DNA of 64,000 nucleotides from Chondrilla cf. caribensis (Eukaryota; Porifera; Demospongiae; Chondrillida; Chondrillidae): NCBI GenBank assembly GCA_964020155.1, contig OZ026558.1, positions 5,031,469 to 5,095,468 of the forward strand, read 5' to 3'. Shown piece by piece: positions 1 to 9,945 of this stretch (position 1 is its first letter; each line of letters starts with the position of its first letter). The notes under the pieces were generated by a model. It saw only the letters and a program-made list of their open reading frames with translations, ran no database searches and was not told where the DNA came from. The position numbers and the translations under genes were made by a program.

Positions 1-840
1 TGAGATTTCTTAAAATGTTAAACATCACTAATGTGTGATCTTCTATGGCTTCCACGGGTCAACATGTAACCAAAACAATCAACCTTGACTACATCTGAGA
101 GGGATGGGGTGGGGGTGCATGTGACCTGCTGTCATGGTTACAGGAGGAGGACAAGTGTGAGCTGTTGACATGGTTACAGGCTTCTTACACATAGTAGATA
201 CTGAAGAAATATGGACAAACAGATGGACCACTCAGCACTTTGTGAGGGCACTCGCATTACAGAAACACGTCAAATGTACAAAAACATGGTAATAGCACAG
301 CTCAAAGAACAGGAATAGGGGGTACTGAGTGTCCTGAGGGGAGATATCTGCTAAAGTGGTTGCTGAGAAGGGACCATGGAATGCAATGAGCTCGTTCTCC
401 TGGACTGGGCGTTGTTTGGTGTACATCCCCAGCACACCCCACCACCAACCAGAGGACGACTGCCAACCAACTGATCTGAACTGATTTCATGGATTTGCGT
501 TTTGTAACACTGTGTGTTTGCTGGCCAATCGTGTGTAGTGATAATCACTAGCGGGCATCCTGAACAGTACTTGATGGCTGGACAATTTCCGCTTACGATA
601 AGACAAATAGTACAATGAATGGGGACACATGGACAAGGACAAACATTATGTAGGCTGGGCATGATGTGTTCTGGAGTGTTTTGTTGATCTGTACCAAGAC
701 CAAACACATCAGTCTACAGGAGTGTGGACAACCAGCTCCGTGGTGACTCCAACTGGCTTCAGATACACAAACAAACAGGAAACCAACACTGTGTACATGT
801 GTTTATCATGAGAGTATCAAATGTAACAGCCAATCTGTAC
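1..840. other. No supported gene
   Basis: This is presumably intron of the BIN-type gene. A minus-strand reading at 302-490 begins like a signal peptide but has no family resemblance, splice context or paralogue. No exon with amphiphysin similarity was found here on either strand. Confidence 0.5.
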
Positions 841-1019
841 TACACTCGAACCCCTCCATTACAAACCTTGAAATGTGGAAACCTCTATAATAAGGACACC
901 TTTCTATGTCCCATTGTTGTACTGTATTGTATAAATGACCTCTGAATTGAGGAAACCTCTGTAATAGGAACTAAAATTAAGGTCCCAAAGTGTTCATAAT
1001 AGAGAGGTTCCAGTGTATT
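841..1019. repeat. Short palindromic-ended element, CTCTATTA family, copy 1
   Basis: About 180 bp bounded by inverted ends (near ACACTGGAACCTCTCTATTA) and containing the internal phrase GGTCCCAAAGTGTTCATAAT. Related copies lie at 42428-42612 and 56933-57110. The inverted ends and small size suggest a MITE-like non-autonomous DNA element. Confidence 0.6.
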
Positions 1020-1234
1020 GCATCCACAAACACATCTGATGGTGCAATTATTGTTTGGAATCACTTGGCCAGCTCTATTGGTCAAATATGGTATGATAAT
1101 ATTAGTTTACATGAAATCATTGATGGTTGCTTAGCAACAATCATGATTGTAAGATGGCAAGGCAATGACAAGCAAACCAGATCATCAAAACAAGGTTAAA
1201 ATCTAACACATGTAACACACACATGCATACTTGC

Positions 1235-1236
1235 AT

Positions 1237-1287
<51 letters not shown>

Positions 1288-1315
1288 TGCACACATGCAT
1301 GCACATACACACACA

Positions 1316-1364
<49 letters not shown>
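1235..1364. repeat. (CA)n array
   Basis: Interrupted CA dinucleotide run in the intron downstream of the third BIN-type exon. On the gene strand it is GT-rich and begins about 7 nt after the exon-3 donor. Confidence 0.9.
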
Positions 1365-1366
<2 letters not shown>

Positions 1367-1371
1367 CATAC

Positions 1372-2149
1372 CTTTCAATGTCTCAAAATATCTGTGCACT
1401 TCCTTTTGCAAACGCTGTGCTGATGTCTGAATCAGTGCAGACAATACAAGGACATACATTGAACAACAACCACAACATGTGCATATATATGTTCACACTC
1501 GCATGACAACAAATCCATGTACATATGTACAGTTGAACCCACATAACAAACCAGTAATCCTGGGTCAACAGTTTGTTATAAGCAGGAGATTTGTTCATAT
1601 CAGAACAATTCCCCATGAAGTACTGTACCACATGGGTGAGGTATAGAGGAGAATGCTATAAGAGGGTCCCACTGTATATACATTAACTAGATTCATAGCA
1701 AGTGTCCAACTTGATTATATATCAACTAGATTCATAGCAGGGGGCATACCACAGCACAGAGGGGTACCCAAAACAGGGAATATCTAGGCACAATAATTAT
1801 CACTTCAATCCCACAATTTCAACAAGCGTTATTAATTTTGACTATTTGCATTCCAAATTTTAACAATATCATCATGGGAACTGGACTTTGCCCACCTACA
1901 CACCATAGGCAACAGTCTTTGATCAATTGATTTGGACTATGATCCATTAACCTTATTGCGTCAATTAAAACAATCAAGCCGTGTTTTCGGAAGGAAATGT
2001 TAATGATGGGAGGAGGAGTCTATACGTCTACGATGTTCATACAGCCCATGAAGTGTGCTGTGTTGGTGTGTGACACATAACAAATGAGAGGGATTGTCTG
2101 CCATCATGTACGTATATATACACCACTCACATGCATGTACATATGCATC

Positions 2150-2181
<32 letters not shown>

Positions 2182-2183
2182 TA

Positions 2184-2248
<65 letters not shown>

Positions 2249-2611
2249 ACGTGTTGGGCATTGAAATTACTGACATATTGTTGAATCATCTCATCTTTTA
2301 CTTCTTCTACTTTTCCCATTTTCTGCAGCATCTACAATGACAGAGCGACCGAGATGAACCATCAAATGTCCTGCTACTATGAAGGCGCGCCCAAATTGAC
2401 AAAACAGTGGAACGTGTACTGTATACAGAGGAACACTCCCTCGAGGGAAAGAACACGGAGCAGACGAAAAAACCCAAACGATTGGTTGACACTCAGCAAA
2501 ATATTTGATCCTTCTATTCACCTTCTCGTGCGCCCTTCCGGCATACTTGGACGTCAACTTTCCAGCCTTTTGCAAAAATCCTTTAGCCGTCCCGTCCCTG
2601 GACGAGGCCAT
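1372..2611 (-). CDS. BIN1: Amphiphysin/BIN-type N-BAR protein, 5' part (runs off left edge)
   Basis: Three minus-strand exons are visible: 2522-2611, 2251-2331 and 1372-1426, with phases 0, 0 and 1 and GT-AG borders. The start is the first ATG, at 2611. The joined product (about 75 residues) begins with a short basic amphipathic stretch and continues with [13 protein letters not shown] and [15 protein letters not shown]. These line up with the start of the BAR domain of amphiphysin/BIN1 (LQKLGKADETKDE, then RLQKDLRTYL, from memory). The family senses and bends membranes in endocytosis and T-tubule formation. The next expected exon was not found down to base 1, so the rest should lie outside the window. 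Introns 1 and 2 are carried by GT-rich arrays. Paralogue identity (amphiphysin versus BIN) cannot be settled from 75 residues. Confidence 0.75.
2149..2247. repeat. (CA)n array at a splice donor
   Basis: On the minus strand, intron 2 of the BIN-type gene starts GTAAGTGTGTG and passes straight into this GT array. Confidence 0.9.
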
Positions 2612-2685
2612 GTTTTCTTGTTCAAGACACTATTAGAATACGGTGTAGTATCCGAAGTTGAAAATGTATTGTGTGCGTGTGTGTG

Positions 2686-2689
<4 letters not shown>

Positions 2690-2757
<68 letters not shown>
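2690..2757. repeat. (GT)n array
   Basis: Uninterrupted GT dinucleotide array just upstream of the BIN-type start codon, on the promoter side. Confidence 0.9.
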
Positions 2758-2758
<1 letters not shown>

Positions 2759-3284
2759 CTATAATATATCAACGAAACATTGTAGCTTGAAAGGCCAATG
2801 GGATACACAGCACAGAAGCCTCCAAAGCCATTCATTGGCTTTAACAGCAAGTTGTATTGGTTCACGAGAACTAACTCGACTAAACTAGATGTTGAATGAA
2901 GATAATTAACATAATTAGTCAATAAATATTCATATTGTATCAGTTCAGGGTATCAGGGTATCAGGGTAACTTATTTAGACTGGGGAGCCTTTAGCCATTG
3001 GCTATTCCGACAGGCACCCAGTATACAAGGCAAGTACAAAAACAAAGATAAACGGAAATGCAACATAGAAATTAATTAGCATTAAAATGTATAATTGTCA
3101 GATTTAGTAATTAATAAAATTTAGAAAATATAGTAACAAGCACATGCGAATAATAAAGGGAGCTATGCGGAATAGAAAAGGTCAGCACACTTTCTTGAGA
3201 ATTCATTGAAGTTTTGAGTTTCTCTGATGGCACTTGGAAGTGATCAGTTCACTATAGTACTCTGTCCTATCGAAAACAGAAAAT

Positions 3285-3365
3285 GCACACGTGTGCAAGT
3301 GCGTGTGCACTGAGTCAGTCTGCCCGACTGAGAAGAAGAGGAAGATAGCAATAGTTAGTACAGCT
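3285..3365 (+). pseudogene. Decayed 3'-end copy of the Cys/Tyr-rich peptide gene
   Basis: The stretch containing GTGCAAGTGCGTGTGCAC, followed by GACTGAGAAGAAGAGGAAGA and AATAGTTAGTACA, matches the last codons and 3' UTR of the intact gene at 4179-4643 (TGCAAGCGGGTGTGCTACTGA, then GACTGAGAGGAAGAGAAAGA and AATAGTTAGTACAAC). The stop codon is lost through small changes. Nothing resembling the signal peptide or acidic pro-region lies upstream. It looks like a truncated tandem duplicate. Confidence 0.6.
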
Positions 3366-3388
3366 TGCATAGATGCACACACACATAC

Positions 3389-3441
<53 letters not shown>

Positions 3442-3460
3442 TTAATTCTACATACAATTC

Positions 3461-3780
3461 AATTAGCAGTATGATGACAATTGAATTGATTCTTTTTTCA
3501 CACCCAAAATTCCTCAGGCAGAATACAGCAAAATTCAATATCATTAGACATAGTTAACCTTTTCAGTTAGCAGTATGATGAGAATTAATGTGATTCTTTT
3601 TTCACACCCAAAATTCCTCTGGCAGAATACAGCAACATTCAATATCATTAGATATAATCAACCTTTTCAATTAGCAGCTGCAGTATGGTGAGAATTAAAA
3701 TGATTCTGTTTCACACCCAACACTCCTCTGGCAGGATACAGCAGACATCAGTGGACATGATTAACCTTTTCAATTTACAA
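3461..3780. repeat. Three tandem copies of a ~105-bp unit
   Basis: Each copy carries CACACCCAAAATTCCTC, GGCAGAATACAGCA and CCTTTTCAATTAGCAG with small changes. The third copy is the most diverged. Confidence 0.75.
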
Positions 3781-4050
3781 CAAGCTAGACACAACAGTCT
3801 GCTCTCAAAACACACCCAATGTAAGTTCACCAAACAATAGCTATAGTGAGGTGACACAGAATCACAAAGATGCAGGATGTTGTGAAGACAATTAAAGCCG
3901 AGGGTTCCACAGATGGCATACATATCAAACATTGCGGGAGAACGAGACGTACATAAAACTCACCCTACCCCCTAGGGTAATCAACAGGATTGAAAACATC
4001 TCATTAGTCCATCACTCAGTGGGTGGAGTCAGTCAGTACCTGCTGGAGGT

Positions 4051-4058
4051 TATAAAAG
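4051..4058 (+). promoter_or_regulatory. TATA box of the Cys/Tyr-rich peptide gene
   Basis: TATAAAAG lies 128 bp upstream of the start codon at 4179. A transcript would start near 4080 and have a roughly 100-nt 5' UTR containing one short upstream ATG at 4081. Confidence 0.6.
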
Positions 4059-4178
4059 CAGCCTTGGATCTCACCACCATCATGCAGCTTGCTCTCCGAC
4101 AATTGGAAGAATTAACTCGCTGTTCTCTCTACTCAGAAGGTAGATACGATATCTCTCTCATCGAACAAACCAAAGAAC

Positions 4179-4643
4179 ATGAAGAAATCCATCTTCATCG
4201 TGGCAGGTGTGATCCTCTGCCTTGTGATGACAGCTTATGCTGATCCTAATCCGGAACCCGACCCCAACCCTGATCCTGATCCCAACCCTGATCCTGATCC
4301 CAACCCTGATCTTGATCTCAATCCAGATCCAGACGACGATATCGACCCTGATGATGAGGAGGAGGGTACTGGTAGAGTGGCTCGTAGTGCCTGCTACAAA
4401 AAGTATTGTGGCTACTATAAGTACTGGGATTACAGGAGCTGCTCCTGTAAGTGCCGTGTCAGGAAGTGCTATGGTGATTACTACTACAGCTATCACACCT
4501 GCCGCTGCGTTCGCCGTCAGAGGAGGTGCCGTTGTGTCCCGAAGTACAGGTATGGATACGGATACAGGTATGGAGGAGGGTACCATTGCAGCAAGTACAA
4601 ATACAGTTGTCCCCACTACAAATGCAAGCGGGTGTGCTACTGA
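4179..4643 (+). CDS. Small secreted Cys/Tyr-rich basic peptide with acidic pro-region
   Basis: This single-exon reading of 154 residues starts at an ATG that gives a clear signal peptide (about residues 1-21, ending TAYA). Residues 22-63 are an acidic, proline-spaced pro-region of repeated DPNP/DPDP units. A furin-type site, RVAR, sits at about 66-69. The remaining 85 residues are basic and rich in Tyr and Cys, with CxC pairs and runs such as RYGYGYRYGGGY. The charge contrast fits a propeptide that masks a cationic mature chain until cleavage. I recognise no named family. Antimicrobial, structural (Tyr cross-linking) or other peptide roles are all possible. A TATA box lies upstream and a decayed duplicate lies at 3.3 kb. 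Confidence 0.75.
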   Translation: MKKSIFIVAGVILCLVMTAYADPNPEPDPNPDPDPNPDPDPNPDLDLNPDPDDDIDPDDEEEGTGRVARSACYKKYCGYYKYWDYRSCSCKCRVRKCYGDYYYSYHTCRCVRRQRRCRCVPKYRYGYGYRYGGGYHCSKYKYSCPHYKCKRVCY

Positions 4644-5436
4644 GTTGGCCCGTTGGACTGAGAGGAAGAGAAAGATGACAATAGTTAGTACAACTCTCAC
4701 GCTCTATAGTTTGTAATCGCAATTAATCCATTTATTCAAGTTTTGAGCTGGTAATAATAATGTTCAACAATGATTGAAGATGTCCGATGAGCATGCGTGT
4801 GTGTCCACATGTGAAGTGAATGAGTGCTGAACACCAGTGTGCTTGGCACAAGTGGGCAGTGTATTGCTCTGCATGCTATAGTATTACAGAGTGCACATCA
4901 TAATACTATTCATCACTCTATTTGTATTAACAAACACGGAGCATCAGTATACTGGAATCAGTATACTAGAATCAGTATACTAGAATCAGTATACTAGAAT
5001 CAGATACCAGCATTGGTATGCCCGCTTAGTGTACCGACAGCAGTATACTAACGCACAGTGAGTACATCAAGATTAGTATACTAATATCAGTATACTAATA
5101 GTATACTAACATGCCAGACTAGAGTCAAATAGGACTGTGACAACTTGAATACCTACTTCCTGTTGGCTATTATTAATTGACTGTGTTAATTAAATCTAGT
5201 GTCTGGATGTGGTGGTGATAATTAACTTATCAGACACTCCTTACGCAGCTGGCTTTGATGTTGTCTGACCATAAACAGTTATCAACTAGGTAGCAAATTG
5301 GCCCTGTTTGAATACACCTCCACCAACTCCTTATTCAGGGATCAAGGGAGAGTGTGTTAGTTGGTGTGTGTGATTGGCTAGTGTCTCCAGCACAAGGTTG
5401 TAGGGAACTGTTACTATCGCCCGGACAAAGTTGACC
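4644..5436. other. Intergenic region with GTATAC-rich short repeats
   Basis: No gene is seen. Between about 4940 and 5110 the phrase ATCAGTATACTA recurs with variations. The upstream flank of the next gene shows no obvious TATA box. Confidence 0.5.
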
Positions 5437-6888
5437 ATGAGAAAAGGATTGCTGTTGACGGCAATTTTGACGTGTGTAGTCAAAGTAAGCAACAGTAGTA
5501 GTGTCGGTGTAGATCTCAACATGTGGGTAGATTATAGAGGTTCACTCAGTACAGTCTACAACGATGGGGAGATCTCAACATGTGGGTAGATTATAGAGGT
5601 TCACTCAGTACAGTCTACAACGATGGGGAGATCTCAACATGTGGGTAGATTATAGAGGTTCACTCAGTACAGTCTACAATGATGGGGAGATCTCAACATG
5701 TGGGTAGATTATAGAGGCCCCCTTGGTACAGTCTACAATGATGGGGAGATCTCAACATGTGTGTGGATTATAGAGGCCCCCTTGGTACAGTCTACAATGA
5801 TGGGGAGATCTCAACATGTGGGTAGATTATAGAGGTTCACTCAGTACAGTCTACAACGATGGGGAGATCTCAACATGTGGGTAGATTATAGAGGTTCACT
5901 CAGTACAGTCTACAACGATGGGGAGATCTCAACATGTGGGTAGATTATAGAGGTTCACTCAGTACAGTCTACAACGATGGGGAGATCTCAACATGTGGGT
6001 AGATTATAGAGGTTCACTCAGTACAGTCTACAACGATGGGGAGATCTCAACATGTGGGTAGATTATAGAGGTTCACTCAGTACAGTCTACAATGATGGGG
6101 AGATCTCAACATGTGGGTAGATTATAGAGGCCCCCTTGGTACAGTCTACAATGATGGGGAGATCTCAACATGTGTGTGGATTATAGAGGTTCACTCAGTA
6201 CAGTCTACAATGATGGGGAGATCTCAACATGTGGGTAGATTATAGAGGTTCACTCAGTACAGTCTACAGTGATGGGGAGATCTCAACATGTGGGTAGATT
6301 ATAGAGGCCCCCTTAGTACAGTCTACAATGATGGGGAGATCTCAACATGTGTGTGGATTATAGAGGTTCACTCAGTACAGTCTACAATGATGGGGAGATC
6401 TCAACATGTGGGTAGATTATAGAGGTCCACTCAGTACAGTCTATAGTGATTCAAAGGTTCCCAATCAAGGTTATTCATAACAGACCCCACAAAGCAAGGC
6501 CAATGGTTGTATTCCAATGAAAATGGACTAAATGTGGTAATTGTGTGCACATTTTCGATTTCACTATTAGTCCACAAGTTACATGCCAGTTCAATTCTTC
6601 AAAGGTTGCCGCTGGAGGCACTACCACAACCTCCCCAGAGTACATGCGATGGGTCTGTAGAATAAGGTATCATGTGACTTGCAGCACCAATCACATCCCT
6701 CGCTACCAGGACAACACCTGCCACTGTGACTGTATTCCAAGAGTTTGTGGAGTTGGAAAGGTTAGACCAATCTATTGATTGGTGCTATTGTACCTGTATA
6801 TTCATTGCTTTAAATACTTCTTTCAATGTCTCTCCACAAATTCGCGCACACATATGCACATGAACACGTACATACACATGTGTGCCCT

Positions 6889-6922
<34 letters not shown>

Positions 6923-6953
6923 CACACACACACGCACACACACACACACAAAC

Positions 6954-7014
<61 letters not shown>

Positions 7015-8998
7015 ACAAGATCCAGTGACATGCTTGTGTGTTGCCCTATGCAAGGCTCCATTCGTATACAACCCTCACACCAGGACATGCCAGTGCCCGT
7101 CTAACCAGGTGTACGAACCAGTCCAGAAGACTTGCCATTGCCCTGGCAACAAGCGCTGGTACACAGACACCAACCGGTGCGAGTGTTACTGTCCGCCACA
7201 CTACTCCGTAGTGGCGGAGGTTAACCACCACTGTAAGTGTGGCTGTAGCCGGAAGTGCCCCCAATACTCCACCCAGAGCCATTCGTGTCAGTGCCAGTGT
7301 CTGCCTGGTCTCGTGTATAACGAACAGAGTCACACTTGTCAGTGTCCGTATGACCTACAGTATGTGGTGGGTGTGGGCTGCAGGTGTCCACCTGGTAAGA
7401 CATGGAATGCACACTACAAGAAATGCGTCTGCGATGGGAATCTGGTTCCGATTCCAAATTCAGATAGATGTGGGTGCCCACCGGGGAAGGTATACTACTC
7501 GGACACAAAGCGCTGTGAGTGTCCTCCTTGTGAGGATGGGTACACCAGCATTGAGACTGAAGGAGTGTGCGACTGTGAGTGTAGTCGACAGTGCACCGAG
7601 AGAGAGTACCTCAACAACGTCACCTGTGTGTGTGGTTGTCTGGATGGACTGTCCCGCAATGTCGACACTGGTGTATGTGAGTGCCCCACACATCTGATAT
7701 GGAATAGCGAGGTCTTTCAGTGCGTGTGCCCGTATGACGGTCAAATACTGAATCAGGAACAGAACCAGTGCATCTGTCCCCCCGGACTGCTGAAGAATGA
7801 TGTGCTGAAGCGGTGCGAGTGTCCCCCATGCCCACCAGGGTTCGAGAGCTCCTTGGGAGATGACGGAATATGTCAATGTTCTTGTATCTCAACTTGCTCC
7901 TTGCCTGCTCGACAAGACGATATGACGTGTGAGTGCGTGTGTCCTAAGGGGTTTGTAGAGACCGAGGAAGGCTGTGTGTGTCCCGGAGAGCTAGTATACA
8001 ACGTGACAGCAGACATTTGTGAATGTCCACCAGGCTTGAACCTTGACCCCTTCACCAACGAGTGCTTCTGTGCTGTAAAGGGTCAGCAGTACAACCCAAA
8101 GCTGCAGGAGTGTGTGTGTTCTGGGGACAGAGTGGTGTCTGATGATGGGGGATCATGTGTGTGCTCACCATGTCCTGAACCCCTCACTACTCTAGAAGTG
8201 AACGGTTCTTGCAAGTGTATCTGTGATAGACAGTGTCCCCAGGGACAGTCCCTGAACCAAGACAGCTGCCAATGCCAGTGCAATCCTTGTCCGCAGTACT
8301 ACACACGAATCAATGAGCACACCTGTGAATGTGCCTGCAGTAGGGTGTGTCCCCAGGGGCAATCCCTGAACCAACACAGCTGCCAATGCCAGTGCAATCC
8401 TTGTCCGCAGTACTACACACGAATCAATGAGCACACCTGTGAATGTGCCTGCAGTAGGGTGTGTCCCCGAGGACAATCCCTGAACATACAAAGCTGCCAA
8501 TGCCAGTGCAATCCTTGTCCGCAGTACTACACACGAAGCAATGAGCACACCTGTGAATGTGCCTGCAATAGGGTGTGTCCCAAGGGACAGTCCCTGAACG
8601 TACAAAGCTGCCAATGCCAGTGCAATCCTTGTCCGCAGTACTACACACGAAGCAACCAACACTCGTGTGAGTGCACGTGTTCAAAGCGTTGCTCCACCGG
8701 CTACACACTGGACCGGTCATCCTGTACCTGTAAGCCCATACCGACACCCTCCCCACAGAGGTATTGCCGCTGCTACAGTGCAACCACTGCACTACTCTCA
8801 AGGTGGTGGTGTCCTCGCCTAACCACTCGGTCGTACTGCGCCAGACCAAACGATGGGTACATCTGTACATGGAGATGTTCGTCGTGCTGTACCAATAACA
8901 GGCACTACCCCCGTCATGCCGGGGTGTGCAGTATCAAGCACACGTACCAGGCTTGTAATCACCCTACAGACAACCACAAGTGCTACTGGAGGTGTTAG
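5437..8998 (+). CDS. Large secreted CxC-repeat cysteine-rich protein (plus-strand paralogue)
   Basis: The model has three exons: 5437-5484, about 6590-6760 and 7013-8998, all phase 0, giving about 734 residues. Exon 1 encodes a signal peptide (MRKGLLLTAILTCVV). The acceptor of exon 2 is the least certain point: 6590 keeps phase with the strong GTAAGC donor, but 6571 is an alternative with a weaker donor. Exon 3 is a long array of units with paired cysteines (CxC, CxCP, CPPGK, CPCPxxY). It includes four near-identical ~120-nt repeats at about 8236-8680 containing QSLN, SCQCQCNPCPQYYTR and CECAC. The C-terminus is a separate Cys/Trp domain ending CYWRC. CxC spacing recalls silk-like Balbiani-ring-3/VEGF-C type arrays, but homology is not shown. 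The minus-strand neighbour at 9946-13111 has the same three-exon plan. An extracellular structural or adhesive role is inferred. Confidence 0.75.
5511..6460. repeat. 59-bp minisatellite, ~16 copies
   Basis: The unit holds GATCTCAACATGTGGGTAG, ATTATAGAGG and CAGTACAGTCTACAA. Two main variants alternate (TTCACTCAG versus CCCCCTTGG). It fills most of intron 1 of the plus-strand CxC gene. Confidence 0.9.
6889..7012. repeat. (CA)n array forming a 3' splice site
   Basis: The array ends ACACACAG directly against exon 3 of the CxC-repeat gene, so CA repeats occupy the place of the polypyrimidine tract. Confidence 0.85.
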
Positions 8999-9945
8999 AA
9001 AGGACATAACATTCCCACACTTCAGTGGAACACAATTATGGTTCAGTTTATCACCAGTATCAAACTACCTTTGCATTATAATCACCCTGTATTAAATCGA
9101 TATCAAACTGGATTGAATTATGATCAATCTTGTATCAATTGATATCAAAGTAGTATTGTATTATGATCAATCTTGTATCAATTGATATCAAAGTAGTATT
9201 GTATTATGATCAATCTTGTATCAATTGATGTCAAAGTAGTATTCCAAAATATTGATCAGAACAATTATAACATATATATTATTATAATAATATAATATAT
9301 TACTTCAAATTAAATCTTTAATCAGATATATATAAGAATTCACTGTCATCATGCTAAGGTGCACATGCCTGTATTGGTGCTTGTATCTTAGTTGAGAGGT
9401 AGGTCAAAGGGAACACTGCACATACATGACCCATGTAGCAAGGTATGATCATATTCAAGATACGAATTAAACATTGTGTATGTACTATAGAAGTTTCATT
9501 GGAACCCAACCTGCTCGAGGAGAAAGGAGAAAAGAGAAAAACTGGCAACTGCGGGACTCGAACCCAGGGTGTCTGACTGTAGCTGTCATAACCACTGAGC
9601 CACATAGCCACCACAGCAACCAGCCTTTCTAATTCTCATTTCATACTACACCGGTGGTTCTATAATTATCACACACCTGCTCATATAATATGATCATCTG
9701 ATTAAAATTGGATGAATTGATTACACCGACTAAACTAGATGTGGAAGTGAAGATAATTAATGCAATTAATAAATATTACGTGTACGATGTCCAACGCCCC
9801 CAGAGGAACTCAGTTCACTTGTAACTATATCAACATTATTACAATGTATAGCAGTTGCTATGGTAACAGAATGTAATATGATAATACAGTATTGATATGA
9901 GGTACAATATCATTCGTATTCAAATGATTCTATTCAATTAAAGAG
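8999..9945. other. Intergenic region between convergent paralogues
   Basis: No gene is seen. It holds three tandem copies of a ~43-bp AT-rich unit (ATGATCAATCTTGTATCAAT, about 9115-9240), an AT-rich stretch at 9260-9330 and a tRNA-like element at 9543-9609. Confidence 0.6.
9543..9609 (-). repeat. tRNA-derived element (SINE head or tRNA pseudogene)
   Basis: On the minus strand, TGGCTCAGTGGTTA resembles a Pol III A box and GGTTCGAGTCC is a perfect B box, spaced as in tRNA. The outer stem pairs only partly (TGGC with GCCA), so a working tRNA is unlikely. A T/C-rich tail follows. Confidence 0.6.

Larger units (their letters stand above)
2758..4050. other. Intergenic region
   Basis: No intact gene is seen. 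It holds a (CA)n array (3390-3437), a decayed 3' end of the downstream peptide gene (about 3285-3365) and three imperfect tandem copies of a roughly 105-bp unit (3461-3780). Confidence 0.6.

Noticed and set aside
302..490. Minus-strand 62-residue reading with a signal-peptide-like start
   Set aside because: No cysteine pattern, conserved domain, TATA box or paralogue; a chance hydrophobic stretch is more likely.
4158..4700. 180-residue antisense reading over the Cys/Tyr peptide gene
   Set aside because: Valine/isoleucine-rich mirror of the DPNP and Tyr codons; the plus strand has the signal peptide and TATA box.
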